DNA from: Pseudonocardiales bacterium
Lineage (GTDB): Bacteria > Actinomycetota > Actinomycetes > Mycobacteriales > Pseudonocardiaceae
Assembly (NCBI GenBank): GCA_019243635.1
Contig: JAFAUB010000127.1
Coordinates: 1 to 42,721 of the forward strand
Direction of reading: 5' to 3'
Length of the DNA stretch: 42,721 nt
The position numbers were made by a program, and so were the translations under genes. Each line of letters starts with the position of its first letter. Within the stretch, counting starts at the first letter, position 1. Under the pieces are notes generated by a model. The model searched no databases, was not told where the DNA came from, and worked only from the letters and a program-made list of their open reading frames with translations. Positions 1 to 11,500 of the stretch are shown here, one piece after another.

Positions 1-822
1 TGCGACGTCCCGATGGCCGAGGGCATTCTGCAGTCCGAGTCGGGGGCCGAGCGTCTGGACTCGATGACCAAGAGTACCTGCCATCACCTCGCAATAGCGC
101 AGCGCGGGCTCGGTGAAGCCCACGGCGCCCTGAACCACCCGAGTGACCCGTTCGCGCTCGTCGGGATCAAGCACACCATCCACCGGTGCGGCGGCCGCGA
201 GCGTCGCTGCCGTGCTCAGCTTGGACAGCACCTTGCGGCGGTTCACCCCGAAACCGAGCTTGTGCGTCCACATGGTGATAACCTGCGCTAACTCCACGAC
301 GTCGATTTCTTCCAGCCGGTGCACCAACGCGGTAGCACCTGCCGGCAGGACCAACGGTGACAGTATACCACCCCCACTGTTCTCCTGGCCGACAAGGCCG
401 ACAAATAATGATTCCATGTGCTGGGTGAGTGTGAGGTCTTGTGGTGTCACTAATTCGCGATAGGCGCTGTCGTGGTGCCGGAAGCCGGGTAGATCTATCA
501 CCAGGTCGCTTATGTTGCACTCGTACAGCTGCGCCAGCTTGGTGAGAACGTACAGCGACGGTGCATAGCCGGTGGCGCTGGGCCAGATTTCCCAATAGGA
601 GAAGTTTTTGAACGTCTTCGGGTCATCCGGCCAGCGCCGGTTCCACTCGTCGGCGGCTTGCCGCTGGCTCCAGGTGTGCGCCAGCCGGAACGCCACCCGC
701 GCATTCACCCGATACCTTGTCTGGAAGACCGCGGCGACCTCAACTCAGGTCTTGCCCGTATTCCGCAGATCAGCCGTAAGCCAGAGCTGCTCCTGCCTCA
801 GGCTGCGCGCGTTGTCCGGCAC
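1..822 (-). pseudogene. XRE-type regulator interrupted by an in-frame TGA; runs off left edge
   Basis: Reading the minus strand from a GTG at 820-822, behind a very good ribosome binding site (GGGAGGAA about 5 nt upstream), gives MPDNARSLRQEQLW and so on. An in-frame TGA at 745-747 follows after about 25 codons. The same frame then stays open to the left edge and reads VNARVAFRLAHTWSQR, then KTFKNFSYWEIWPSATGYAP and LAQLYECNISDLVIDLPGF. This is the conserved N-terminal half of actinobacterial XRE-like regulators, in which a long HTH-like region precedes a helical C-terminal part. TGA stands where a Trp (TGG) would fit, so one base change probably broke it. An in-frame GTG at 706-708 could restart translation, but the start of the domain would be lost. 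The C-terminus lies outside the window. A sequencing error is the main alternative. Confidence 0.75.
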
Positions 823-1072
823 GTGTTCCTCCCGCCCTCACCCTGCCCTGCCAGCTGCTCCCAATGGCAGCTAGACGATACCCCGATCACGGCATCGCAC
901 CGGAGCGCAAAGGTCCCCGCTGCTCCGGGAAGAATTTCAGGCGATCCACCCCGCCGTTGCGGGACCAGAAACGAACACGAATCCTGCTTGACTGGTATCA
1001 CGGCCGGTTTATCCCGACTCTGTGAGGACAGGGCACAGTGCGCCCAGACGGCTACCGAGATTGGGCGGTGCG

Positions 1073-1228
1073 ATGACGGAGTTGGTCGCGGTGCCGCTGG
1101 AGGGCGGCGGTGAAATCGTTGTCGAGATGGACCACGCCCAGGCCGGCGCGGTCATTGCCAAAACCGCGAGCGAGTGCCCCCTAAAGGTCACACTGCGCTG
1201 GGAGCGAGGCGATGACGCGGCTGGGTGA
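1073..1228 (+). pseudogene. Trypsin-co-occurring domain (Trypco1-like) protein with internal deletion
   Basis: This short gene of 51 codons starts MTELVAVPLEGGGEIVVEMD and ends AGAVIAKTASECPLKVTLRW. The first part matches the opening strands of the small domain usually encoded next to trypsin-like proteases in actinobacterial conflict systems, and the second part matches its last helix and strand. The 50-60 central residues usual for the domain are absent, so the two ends are joined directly in frame. It overlaps the protease gene that follows by 17 nt, the usual arrangement for this pair. I read it as an internally deleted relic; a functional mini-domain is possible but less likely because the partner is also broken. 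Confidence 0.6.
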
Positions 1229-1610
1229 ACCGCCGCTTCGGGCGGGCTCCGCAGCCGGCTGGCCGGTCGAGGTGACCCGCAGTGTCGTGCAGGTCCTCGA
1301 CGCTGCGGGTCGTCCGGCGGGGACCGGCTTCGTGGTGGGCCCGCAGCTGCTGGTCACCTGCGCTCACATTCTCACCGGTCACGAGCGGGATGAGCCAGTC
1401 ACGGTGGTGTTTGCGCACCTGGACAGTGCCACGCGGACTGCTCAGCTCGACCCCCAGTGCTGGCGCGGTCCGGATGGCGCCGACGTCGCGTTCCTCCGCG
1501 TGGAGCAGCCGCTGCCCGCCCCCGCCCAACCACTGGCCTGGGGCGGCTCGCGGATGCTTGCGCACCCTTGCGGCCTAGATCAACTAGATCCCGGCAACGT
1601 CGAGGTTTGA
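1212..1610 (+). pseudogene. Truncated trypsin-like serine protease (missing catalytic Ser and downstream domains)
   Basis: The protein reads TRSVVQVLDAAGRPAGTGFVV, then LLVTCAHIL (catalytic His) and ADVAFLRVE (catalytic Asp), the first half of a trypsin-like S1 fold. It stops after 132 residues, before the GDSGGP-like segment with the nucleophilic Ser. In intact family members this protease is the N-terminal module of a much larger protein with NTPase or other effector domains; none of that follows. ATG 1212 sits just upstream of the stop of the preceding Trypco1-like gene. The loss of Ser and of the C-terminal domains indicates a decayed conflict-system gene. Residue identities are seen directly; the domain partners are family knowledge. 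Confidence 0.7.
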
Positions 1611-1787
1611 GTCACGTTGTCCTGCGGCGGACCATAGGGTGGACCGGAGGCAGGCCCGCTGCGCATCGGCGGACTCGGTGTCTGCTGACCAGCCACGGGG
1701 CAGTGACCCGGCCGATCACGATGGTGCGTGGGGGTCGATCACCGACCAGTCCAGCTCAGCTGCCCTGCGTGGCGCCTTCCACCTGGG

Positions 1788-1852
1788 AAGATCACTGTTT
1801 GGGTGCCAAAACCGACACATCCTGTCGGTTTTGGCACCCAAACAGTGATCTT
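1788..1852. terminator. Perfect 30-bp inverted repeat, likely bidirectional terminator
   Basis: Arms at 1788-1817 and 1823-1852 are perfect reverse complements separated by 5 nt, giving a very stable hairpin. It lies in the 342-nt gap between the end of the truncated protease (plus strand) and the end of pssA (minus strand), so it could terminate transcription from both sides. No other gene is evident in this gap. The arms are AT-richer than their surroundings (core ttgggtgccaaaaccgac), so a small mobile palindrome is an alternative. Confidence 0.6.
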
Positions 1853-1952
1853 GGTGTCCCTGCCGAGCGCCGGCGTCCGGCACGGGCCGGGGCAGTGCCC
1901 ACACAGCAACTCAGCCACCCTGCTGGGCGGTCCGAGGCGACGCGTCACCAGG

Positions 1953-2894
1953 TTAAGGGTGCCGGCGGAGGCCGGTCCAGCGGGGGCGGAGATCTCGGGG
2001 TAGCTGGCCGTTGGTCTCGCCGCCCCGGCGGCGGCGTACTGCGGCGCCCGCGGCGGCGGCGGCACCGGCCACGCGTCGGCGCAGGGGTGGCCGCAGCCCG
2101 AGGTGGCGCATGCTGCGCGCGGTGCGGCGGATCACCCGGCGCTGGCGCGGGGGGACCTCCCACGCCGAAGGATGCCGCGCGAGCCACCGGTAACGGTAGT
2201 TCGCGTAGGGCACATGGACCAGGTACAGCAGCATCGCCGCGCCCAGCGACGCGAACGGGAATGTGATCACTGCGGCGGTCAGCCCGGCGATGAGCACTAG
2301 CAGCGGCGCCACCGCCCGCGCCGGTGCCCGCATGGTCTTCATCGACAGGGTCGGTAACCGGCTCACCATCCCCAGGGCCACCAGGACCGTCCAGGCCGCC
2401 ACAGACGTCGACGAGGACCACCAGCCGGTGCCGAACTGGAGGAAGGCCATGAGCGGGAGCAACGCCAGCAGCGCGCCCGCCGGGGAGGGGATCCCGACGA
2501 AGAACTCCTTGGCGAACGGCAGCGCCTCAGTGTCCTCCAGCAGGACGTTGAACCGGGCCAACCGCAACACCACGCAGACCGTGAACACCAGGGTCACCGG
2601 CCACCCCACCGGGACGCCGCGCAGCGCCCAGATGAACAGCACGGCCGCCGGTGCGACGCCGAAAGACACGCAGTCGGCCAGCGAATCCAGTTCGGCGCCG
2701 ATCCGGGAGGTGGCGTCGAGCAACCGGGCCAGCCGGCCATCCAGCGAGTCCAGCAGCGCCGCCACCCCGATCGCGGCGAGCGCGCCGGTGTAGTTCCCGT
2801 CCAGGGCGAACTTCAGCGCGGACAGGCCCGAGCACAGCGCCAGCACGGTGATGACGTTGGGCAGCAGGCGCACCCCGGCGCCGGCGTTGGGCAT
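1953..2894 (-). CDS. pssA: CDP-diacylglycerol--serine O-phosphatidyltransferase
   Basis: This integral membrane enzyme transfers a phosphatidyl group from CDP-diacylglycerol to serine, the first step of phosphatidylethanolamine synthesis. The CDP-alcohol phosphotransferase signature is complete: D49, D52-G53, A56-R57, G66, D70 and D74 (DSLDGRLAR then GAELDSLAD). Several hydrophobic segments follow, up to about residue 230. The C-terminal 80 residues are Arg- and Ala-rich and probably cytoplasmic, longer than in many homologues. ATG 2892-2894 lies 3 nt after the stop of psd, so the two genes are almost certainly co-transcribed and translationally coupled. The order pssA-psd-moeA-groEL matches the Mycobacterium tuberculosis locus Rv0436c-Rv0440. 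Confidence 0.93.
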   Translation of the reverse strand: MPNAGAGVRLLPNVITVLALCSGLSALKFALDGNYTGALAAIGVAALLDSLDGRLARLLDATSRIGAELDSLADCVSFGVAPAAVLFIWALRGVPVGWPVTLVFTVCVVLRLARFNVLLEDTEALPFAKEFFVGIPSPAGALLALLPLMAFLQFGTGWWSSSTSVAAWTVLVALGMVSRLPTLSMKTMRAPARAVAPLLVLIAGLTAAVITFPFASLGAAMLLYLVHVPYANYRYRWLARHPSAWEVPPRQRRVIRRTARSMRHLGLRPPLRRRVAGAAAAAGAAVRRRRGGETNGQLPRDLRPRWTGLRRHP

Positions 2895-2897
2895 GGC

Positions 2898-3611
2898 TTA
2901 GGACTGCCCGGCCGCGGGGAGCCGGGCCAGCGCGGTCTCCCCACCCACGGTGCGCTGCCCGGGGTGGACCAGCGGTGCGCTGCCGGGCGGGAGGTAGAGG
3001 TCCACCCGGGACCCGAAGCGGATCAGGCCGTAGGTGGCTCCGGCCGCCACCACGTCACCGGGCCGCACCGAGCAGACGATCCGGCGGGCCACCAGCCCGG
3101 CGATCTGCACCACGACGAGGTCGTGCCCGGCACTCGAGCGCAGCAGCACGCTGGCGCGCTCGTTGTCCGCACTGGCCTTGTCCAGGTCGGCCGTGAGGAA
3201 CCTGCCTGGGCGGTAGGCGACGCGGCGGATCTCGCCGTCCATCGGGATGCGCTGCACGTGCACGTCGAACAGGGACAGGAACACGCTGACCCGCGGCTGC
3301 GGCCGGCTCTCGAGACCCAGCTCAGCCGGCGCCGAGGCGGACGTCACGCTGCTCACGGTGCCGTCCGCGGGCGCGAGGGCGAGCTCTGGGTCCCGCGGCG
3401 GCACCCGGTGCGGTTCGCGGAAGAACGCCGCGCAGCAGACGGTGGCCAGCGCGCTCAGCGTGCCTGCGGTCGGGGACAGCCCGCGCAGCAGCAGCGTCGC
3501 GGCGGCTCCTGCGGCCACGAACGGCTTACCTGCCGGGTGCATCGGCGGCAGAGTCTCGCGGGCGAGGTCCACCAGGTGCCGTAGCGTCGCGGGAAACGGG
3601 GGAGACGCCAT
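2898..3611 (-). CDS. psd: Phosphatidylserine decarboxylase proenzyme
   Basis: The product decarboxylates phosphatidylserine to phosphatidylethanolamine. At 237 residues it is the short Psd type, with an N-terminal hydrophobic stretch (about residues 25-55), FFREPHR and ALAPADGTV motifs, and the self-cleavage site FGSRVD. Ser201 would become the pyruvoyl cofactor of the small subunit. The gene is directly upstream of pssA and runs the same way, so substrate and product enzymes of one pathway form an operon. Its promoter must lie in the 3612-3900 interval, where I could not pick convincing -35/-10 boxes. Confidence 0.93.
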   Translation of the reverse strand: MASPPFPATLRHLVDLARETLPPMHPAGKPFVAAGAAATLLLRGLSPTAGTLSALATVCCAAFFREPHRVPPRDPELALAPADGTVSSVTSASAPAELGLESRPQPRVSVFLSLFDVHVQRIPMDGEIRRVAYRPGRFLTADLDKASADNERASVLLRSSAGHDLVVVQIAGLVARRIVCSVRPGDVVAAGATYGLIRFGSRVDLYLPPGSAPLVHPGQRTVGGETALARLPAAGQS

Positions 3612-3906
3612 GCGTGGGCCAGGATCCTCGACTGGGGCTGTTAGGGGTCTTGGGAGGGGCCTTCATGCGGAGCGTGTCGGGCGGCACACGCCATGCGACT
3701 GCTCACCGTACGCCCATGCCCGGGGGAACGGTGGGCGGGGAAACGGCACCGGGGATCTCCCGTCCCCCGACGGGGATCCCCGGCGCCCGTTAACCGCTCG
3801 GCCGCTCCCCAGCCTCCCGAACGGTTATCTCCCAGCGCGCTCCTGCGCCCCCCGACGACGCAGGCACCTCACGCCATTCTGGGATGCGGCAGCTCGCCGA
3901 GCCCTT

Positions 3907-4007
3907 GAGGCTTATGCAGAACCCCTTGAGAACGTGATCGACAACTGGCGTCCCCGCAGGTCAGTGAGGTGATCGTGGGGTCCGTCCCCGAGTTCTGCAT
4001 AAGCCTC
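3907..4007. repeat. 101-bp element with 16-bp terminal inverted repeats (MITE-like)
   Basis: The sequence gaggcttatgcagaac at 3907-3922 is repeated as an exact reverse complement at 3992-4007, enclosing 69 nt with no coding capacity. The trinucleotide ctt flanks both outer ends (3904-3906 and 4008-4010), as a short target duplication would. It lies in the 492-nt gap between the starts of psd and the end of moeA; the rest of that gap holds no recognisable gene. The form suggests a non-autonomous miniature transposable element; a protein-binding palindrome pair or old IS ends are alternatives. Confidence 0.5.
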
Positions 4008-4103
4008 CTTGTTCACCCTCAGTGTGCTGTGACTTACCTGCGATCACAAGGCCTGTCCGGGTGTCGTGGGTTTCTCACACCGTCACGGCTGCCCGCAGAG
4101 AAG

Positions 4104-5318
4104 TCAGACGCCGGTGCGCAATACCACGACCTGCTCGCCCGCCTCGAGGACAGTGGTGGTCTCCGGAATGTCGATCAGGCAGTTCGACCTGGCCAGCGCA
4201 CCGAGCAGGTGCGAGCCGGGACCGCCGACCGGGGCGACGGTGCCCGCGGCGGGATCGAGCGCGCCGCGCCGGAACTGCCGCTTGTCCGCGGGGGACTCCA
4301 GGGCCTCGGTCAGCCGGGCGATGGACCGAGGCCGCTGCGCCGGCAGGCCCATCGCGGCCCGCAGCGCGGGCCGGACGAACACCTCGAAGGACACCGAGGC
4401 GCTCACCGGGTTACCGGGCATCGCGGCCACCGGCACCCCGCGGTAGCGGCCGACGCCCTGCGGAGAGCCGGGGTTCATGGCCACCTTGCCGAAGTCCACG
4501 CCGTGCCCCCGCATGGCGCTCTTGACCACCTCATAGGCTCCCGCGCTGACCCCGCCGGAGGTCACCAGCAGATCGATCCCGCTCAGCCGGGGGGCCAGCG
4601 CGGCCTCCAGCGCGGCGACGTCGTCGGGCACGAAATGCATCAGCTGCGCCTCGCCGCCGGCCTCCCGCACTGCGGCGGCGAGCATCGTGCCGTTCGACTC
4701 GTAGATCTGCCCGTGCCGCAGCGGGGTGCCCGGTACGACCAGCTCGGAACCGGTGGACAGCACCAGTACCCGCACCGGGCGGTGCACCGGCAGCTCGGCG
4801 TAGCCGACCGCCGCCGCCACACCCAGCTGTGCGGGCCCCAGCACCGCACCCGCCGGCAGCACCTCCTCGCCGGCCGCCACGTCACCCCCGCCTGGGCGCA
4901 CGTTGTCACCCGGTGAGCGGGGGGCGTAGATCTGCACGTGGTCACACCCGCGGTCGGTGAGCTCCACCGGCACCACCGCATTCGCGCCAGGCGGGATCGG
5001 AGCGCCGGTCATGATCCGGTGCGCGGTGCCCGGCCGCAGTGCGGGCGAGTCGGTGCGCCCGGCCGGGATGTCCTCGGTGACCGGCAGCCGCGCCGGCGCG
5101 TCGGCGGTGGCCGCCGCGATGTCCACCGAGCGCACCGCGTAGCCGTCCATCCCGGAGTTGTCGAAAGGCGGGAGCGGCACCGCCGCGGTGATCGGCTCGG
5201 CCAGGGCGAGGCCCGCGCACTCCACCAGCGGCAGCGAGATCACCGGAGTGGCGGCCAGCAGGGCGGCCACTACCCGGACATGCTCGTCGACGGATCGGGG
5301 TTTCTGCGCGGTGGACAC
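4104..5318 (-). CDS. moeA: Molybdopterin molybdenumtransferase MoeA
   Basis: MoeA inserts molybdate into adenylylated molybdopterin, completing the molybdenum cofactor in the cytoplasm. The 404-residue protein has the family order: the N-terminal PPFDNSGMDGYAVR motif (residues 50-63), then GAPIPPGANAVVP, the MPT-binding region TGSEL...YESNG, TSGGVSAG, and AMPGNPVSASVSF before a C-terminal beta barrel. Translation appears to begin at GTG 5316-5318, with AGGA 7 nt upstream. It is transcribed away from groEL and shares the roughly 300-nt upstream region with it. No other cofactor gene is in the window. Confidence 0.92.
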   Translation of the reverse strand: MSTAQKPRSVDEHVRVVAALLAATPVISLPLVECAGLALAEPITAAVPLPPFDNSGMDGYAVRSVDIAAATADAPARLPVTEDIPAGRTDSPALRPGTAHRIMTGAPIPPGANAVVPVELTDRGCDHVQIYAPRSPGDNVRPGGGDVAAGEEVLPAGAVLGPAQLGVAAAVGYAELPVHRPVRVLVLSTGSELVVPGTPLRHGQIYESNGTMLAAAVREAGGEAQLMHFVPDDVAALEAALAPRLSGIDLLVTSGGVSAGAYEVVKSAMRGHGVDFGKVAMNPGSPQGVGRYRGVPVAAMPGNPVSASVSFEVFVRPALRAAMGLPAQRPRSIARLTEALESPADKRQFRRGALDPAAGTVAPVGGPGSHLLGALARSNCLIDIPETTTVLEAGEQVVVLRTGV

Positions 5319-5428
5319 CCTCGCATCCTGCCCGGTGCCGGCACGCCGTCCCAGCCGAGCTCAGTACCGGCCAGGCGGGCACCCGCTGTGAGGCTCGCGC
5401 CGAACACCGCGGCAGACAGGCGCGGCAG

Positions 5429-5455
5429 CTTGCACTCTCAGGGTGCGAGTGCTAA
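5429..5455 (+). promoter_or_regulatory. CIRCE operator (HrcA site), upstream copy
   Basis: CTTGCACTC at 5429-5437, a 9-nt spacer, then GAGTGCTAA at 5447-5455. This follows the CIRCE consensus TTAGCACTC-N9-GAGTGCTAA with mismatches only in the first three bases. It is the binding site of the heat-shock repressor HrcA and lies about 165 nt before groEL. Confidence 0.85.
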
Positions 5456-5462
5456 ACACGAG

Positions 5463-5489
5463 TTGGCACTCGACCCCTTCGAGTGCCAA
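5463..5489 (+). promoter_or_regulatory. CIRCE operator (HrcA site), downstream copy
   Basis: TTGGCACTC at 5463-5471, a 9-nt spacer, then GAGTGCCAA at 5481-5489. The arms are perfectly complementary, and the site starts 7 nt after the first CIRCE, giving two tandem operators upstream of groEL. HrcA repression relieved by heat is the expected control. Confidence 0.9.
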
Positions 5490-5602
5490 CGCAACACACT
5501 GAGGTCGGGACGGTGAGTCCAGCAGGTGCTGGACGTCCGTCGCGGGCACCGAGCCTGGCCGAGCACTGTGTCCTTGCCGCGGACACCCCGCGGCGCCCAT
5601 GA

Positions 5603-7252
<1,650 letters not shown>

Positions 7253-7269
7253 CCCACTCCGCGACGTCC

Positions 7270-7306
7270 GTGGGGCCCGGTCCTGTTCCTCAGGGCCGGG
7301 CCCCAC
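7270..7306 (+). terminator. GC-rich hairpin terminator of groEL
   Basis: An 11-bp perfect stem (gtggggcccgg at 7270-7280 with ccgggccccac at 7296-7306) closes a 15-nt loop, 18 nt after the groEL stop codon. There is no U-tract, as is common in actinobacteria. Confidence 0.75.
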
Positions 7307-7319
7307 GGCTTTGCGAACC

Positions 7320-8121
<802 letters not shown>

Positions 8122-8137
<16 letters not shown>

Positions 8138-8463
8138 GCGCTCGTGTCGCCGTGCAACAGCCCGGTCGCGTCCGCACGTCTGGCGCGGTAGCGGTGCATC
8201 GGGACCCGGCCGCCTTCGGCCGGCACACCCTCGGCGCGCAACCGGGCCAGTTGCTCGGGGGCGAGGTGTGGCGCGGGGGTGCCGTCAGCGCGCAGCACTC
8301 GGTGCCAGGGCAGGTCGTGGCCGTCCTCGGCGAGGATCCTGCCCACCAGCCGGGCCCGGCCCGGCAGGCCGGCGCGGGCCGCGACTTCTCCGTAGGCCAG
8401 CACCGAGCCCGCCGGGATAGCCGCGACCACGTCACGCACCCGCTCCAGATCCGCGATGTCCAT
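8122..8463 (-). CDS. Alkyltransferase-like protein (MGMT family, Cys replaced by Trp)
   Basis: This 113-residue protein is the C-terminal DNA-binding domain of O6-alkylguanine-DNA alkyltransferase. The acceptor motif PCHRV reads PWHRV (Trp53), the hallmark of alkyltransferase-like proteins, which bind alkylated guanine without repairing it and hand it to nucleotide excision repair. The winged-helix segment AYGEVAARAGLPGRARLVG is intact. I chose ATG 8461-8463 because GGGAGG lies 9 nt upstream; an ATG three codons earlier would sit directly on that site. It is divergent from adnA with about 46 nt between starts. A similar gene, Rv3204, is near adnAB in mycobacteria. Confidence 0.88.
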
Positions 8464-8509
8464 CGTCGTCATCCTCCCGCGCCGCGGACTGTCGGGGGGA
8501 CGTGGTTGC

Positions 8510-11500
8510 ATGCGCAGCGTGTCCATCCTGGTTCGTTCCGTCACTGCGGCCCCGCGTGCCGCAGTCTGGTGCCCCGAGGGCCGCCGAGTGCTGGAGCACC
8601 GCAGCGGTCCGCTGCGGGTGTTGGGCGGCCCGGGTACCGGCAAGACCACCCTCGTGGCGCACACCGTCGCCGACCGGGTGCTGCGTGGTGGGGTGGACCC
8701 CGAACGGGTACTGGTGCTCACCTCCAGCCGCCCGGCGGCCGCCGCCCTGCGGGAACGCATCGTCGAGCAGCTCGTGGCGCACGGCGTCACGCCCACTGTG
8801 CGGGAGCCGCTGGTGCGCACCGTGCACTCCTACGCCTTCGCCGTGCTGCGACTGCAAGCGTCGCTGCGGGATCTGCCCCCGCCCCGGTTGTTGTCCGGTC
8901 CTGAGCAGGACGTGGTGGTCCGGGAGCTGCTCGCGGGAGAGCTCGCGGCCGGTGGCCGGGGCTGGCCGGCGCGGCTACGTCCGGCGCTGGGCCTGCCGGC
9001 CTTCGCCGCGCAGCTTCGGGATCTGCTGATGCGCGCCGCGGAACGCGGACTGGCACCGGAGGACCTCATCGCGCTGGGCCGCACGAGCGGGCGTGCGGAG
9101 TGGGTGGCCGCCGGGCGCTTCTTCCGAGGCTACGAGCAGGTGATGCTGTTACGCGGGTCGGTGGGCACCGCCGCCCCGCAAGCCACCGCGCCCGCGCTGG
9201 ACGCCGCCGAGTTGGTGTCCACCGCGCTGCTGGTACTCGACACCGACGCCGAGGTGCTGCGCCGGGAGTCCGACCGGGTGCGCCACCTGATCGTCGACGA
9301 CGCCCAGCACCTCGACCCGCTGCAGGCCAGGCTGGTGACCCGGCTCGGCGAGAGCGCGCACGAGCTGCTGCTCCTCGGCGACCCGGACCAGACGGTCTTC
9401 TCCTTCCTCGGCGCGGATCCCGGCTTGCTCGCGACCGGTGGGTCCGGGGTCGTCCGGCTACGCACCGGGCACCGGATGGCTCCGGCGGTACGGGTCGCGG
9501 TCTCCCGGCTGGCCGGCCGGTTGCCCGGCCCGCGCGCCGAGCTGGACGGCCCGGCGGGGGAGCAGCCCGGTGGGGAGGTCACCGTCCGGGTGTTCGGCTC
9601 CGCCGCGGCCGAGGCGTCCTGGGTGGCCGACCAGCTCCGCCGCGCGCACCTGCTGGACGGGGTGGCCTGGTCGGACATGGCGGTGCTGGTGCGCTCCACC
9701 GCGCGGGCGCTGCCGGTGCTGCGCCGGGCGCTGCTCGCGGCGGGGGTGCCGGTGGCGGCGCCGCGCGAGGAGCTGCCGGTGGCCCGTCAGAGCGCGGTGC
9801 TGCCGATGCTCGAGGTGCTGCGCTGCGCGGTACGACCTGCGGCCCTTGACGAGCAGACGGCGGTCGCGTTGCTGGGCTCCCCGCTGGGCGGGGCCGACCC
9901 GCTGGCGTTGCGCCGGCTGCGTCGGGAGCTGCGCCGCCGTGAGCTCGCCGCCGGCGGTGCGCGCAGCAGCGGCGCGCTGCTGGTCGACGTGCTGTGCACG
10001 GACCGCGGGTCAGCGCAGGGCAGGCACCGTGCGCTGGAGGGGCTCGACGACCGGACCGCGGCGCCGGCCAGGAGGCTGGCGGCCCTGCTGGCCGCCGCCG
10101 CCGAGGTGGCCCGGCGCGGGGACAGCGCCGAGGAGGTGCTGTGGCAGGTGTGGCAGGCCAGTGGGCTCGCGCGGCGCTGGGCCGCCACCGCGGCACGCGG
10201 CGGCCCGGCTGGTATGCAGGCCGATCGGGACCTCGACGCGGTGGTGGCGCTGTTCGACGCCGCCGCGCGGTACGCCGATCGGCTCCCTGGTGCCGATGGG
10301 GGCCCGGCCGGCGTGCTCGGTTTCTGCGACTACCTCACTGACCAGCAGATAGCGGGCGACTCGCTGGCGGCGCGCTCGCCACAGGGCGAGTCCGTCACCG
10401 TGCTCACCGCGCACGGCGCGGCCGGCCGGGAATGGTCACTCGTCGCGGTGCCCGGAGTGCAGGAGGGCAGCTGGCCGGACCTGCGACTGCGCGGCTCCCT
10501 GCTCGGTGTCGAACATCTGGTCGACACCACTGCGGGCATCGAGTCCGCCACCGTCTCGCGCACCGCACCGCTGCTGGCCGAGGAACGACGGCTGCTGCTG
10601 GTGGCCACCAGCCGCGCCCGGCACCGGTTGTTGGTCAGCGCGGTGCGCGGCGAAGACGAGCAGCCCTCCCGGTTCCTCACCGAGCTGGAGGGTGCCGACG
10701 AGCCGATGCCTGAGCGACCGGTGGCCTCCCGGGACCGGGCGCTGAGCCTGCCTGAGCTCGTCGCCGAGTTGCGCCGAGTGTGCTGCGATCCGGCCGAGGT
10801 CGGTGGGCGGCGTCGCGGTGCCGCGGCCGGGTTGGCGCGGCTGGCGCGGGCTGGGGTACCCGGCGCGCACCCCGATTCCTGGTACGGGCTGGGGCCGCCG
10901 TCGAGTGACGCCCCGCTGCGGGTGCTGGGCGAGCCGGCCCGGGTGTCACCGTCGCTGGTGGAGCTGGTGACGAGCTGCCCGGTGCGCTGGCTACTCACCC
11001 GCCACGGTGGCGAGGACGTCCAGGCACTGCCCGCGGTCACCGGGTCGCTGGTGCACAGGTTGGTCCAGGCGGTGGCGGCCGGCGCCACCGACCAGCAGCT
11101 GGAAGACGCCCTGGCGCAGGCCTGGGCGGGCGTTGACGCGGGCGCCCCGTGGTACTCCCGTGCCGAGCAGCAGCGGGTGCGCCACATGGTCGCGATGTTC
11201 CGACTCTGGTGGCGCGAGAGCCGAGACGAGCTCACTGAAGTGGGGTGCGAGCAGGAGGTTGAGGTGCGGCTCCCTCCCCCTGACGACCCAGCCGACGACC
11301 CAGCGGTGTTGCTTCGCGGGCGGGTAGACCGGCTGGAGCGCGACCGCCACGGCCGCCCTGTGATCGTCGATGTGAAGAGCGGCAAGACCCCGCTCAGCAA
11401 GCGAGCCGTTGAGGATCACGCGCAGCTGGCCGTCTACCAGCTCGCCGCCGCGCATGGAGCCTTCACCGAGCATGGTCTCGCCGCTGAGCCCGGTGGGGCG

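Noticed and set aside
13..463. Plus-strand open frames at the left edge
   Set aside because: They are antisense to the XRE-type regulator frame, which carries clear family motifs.
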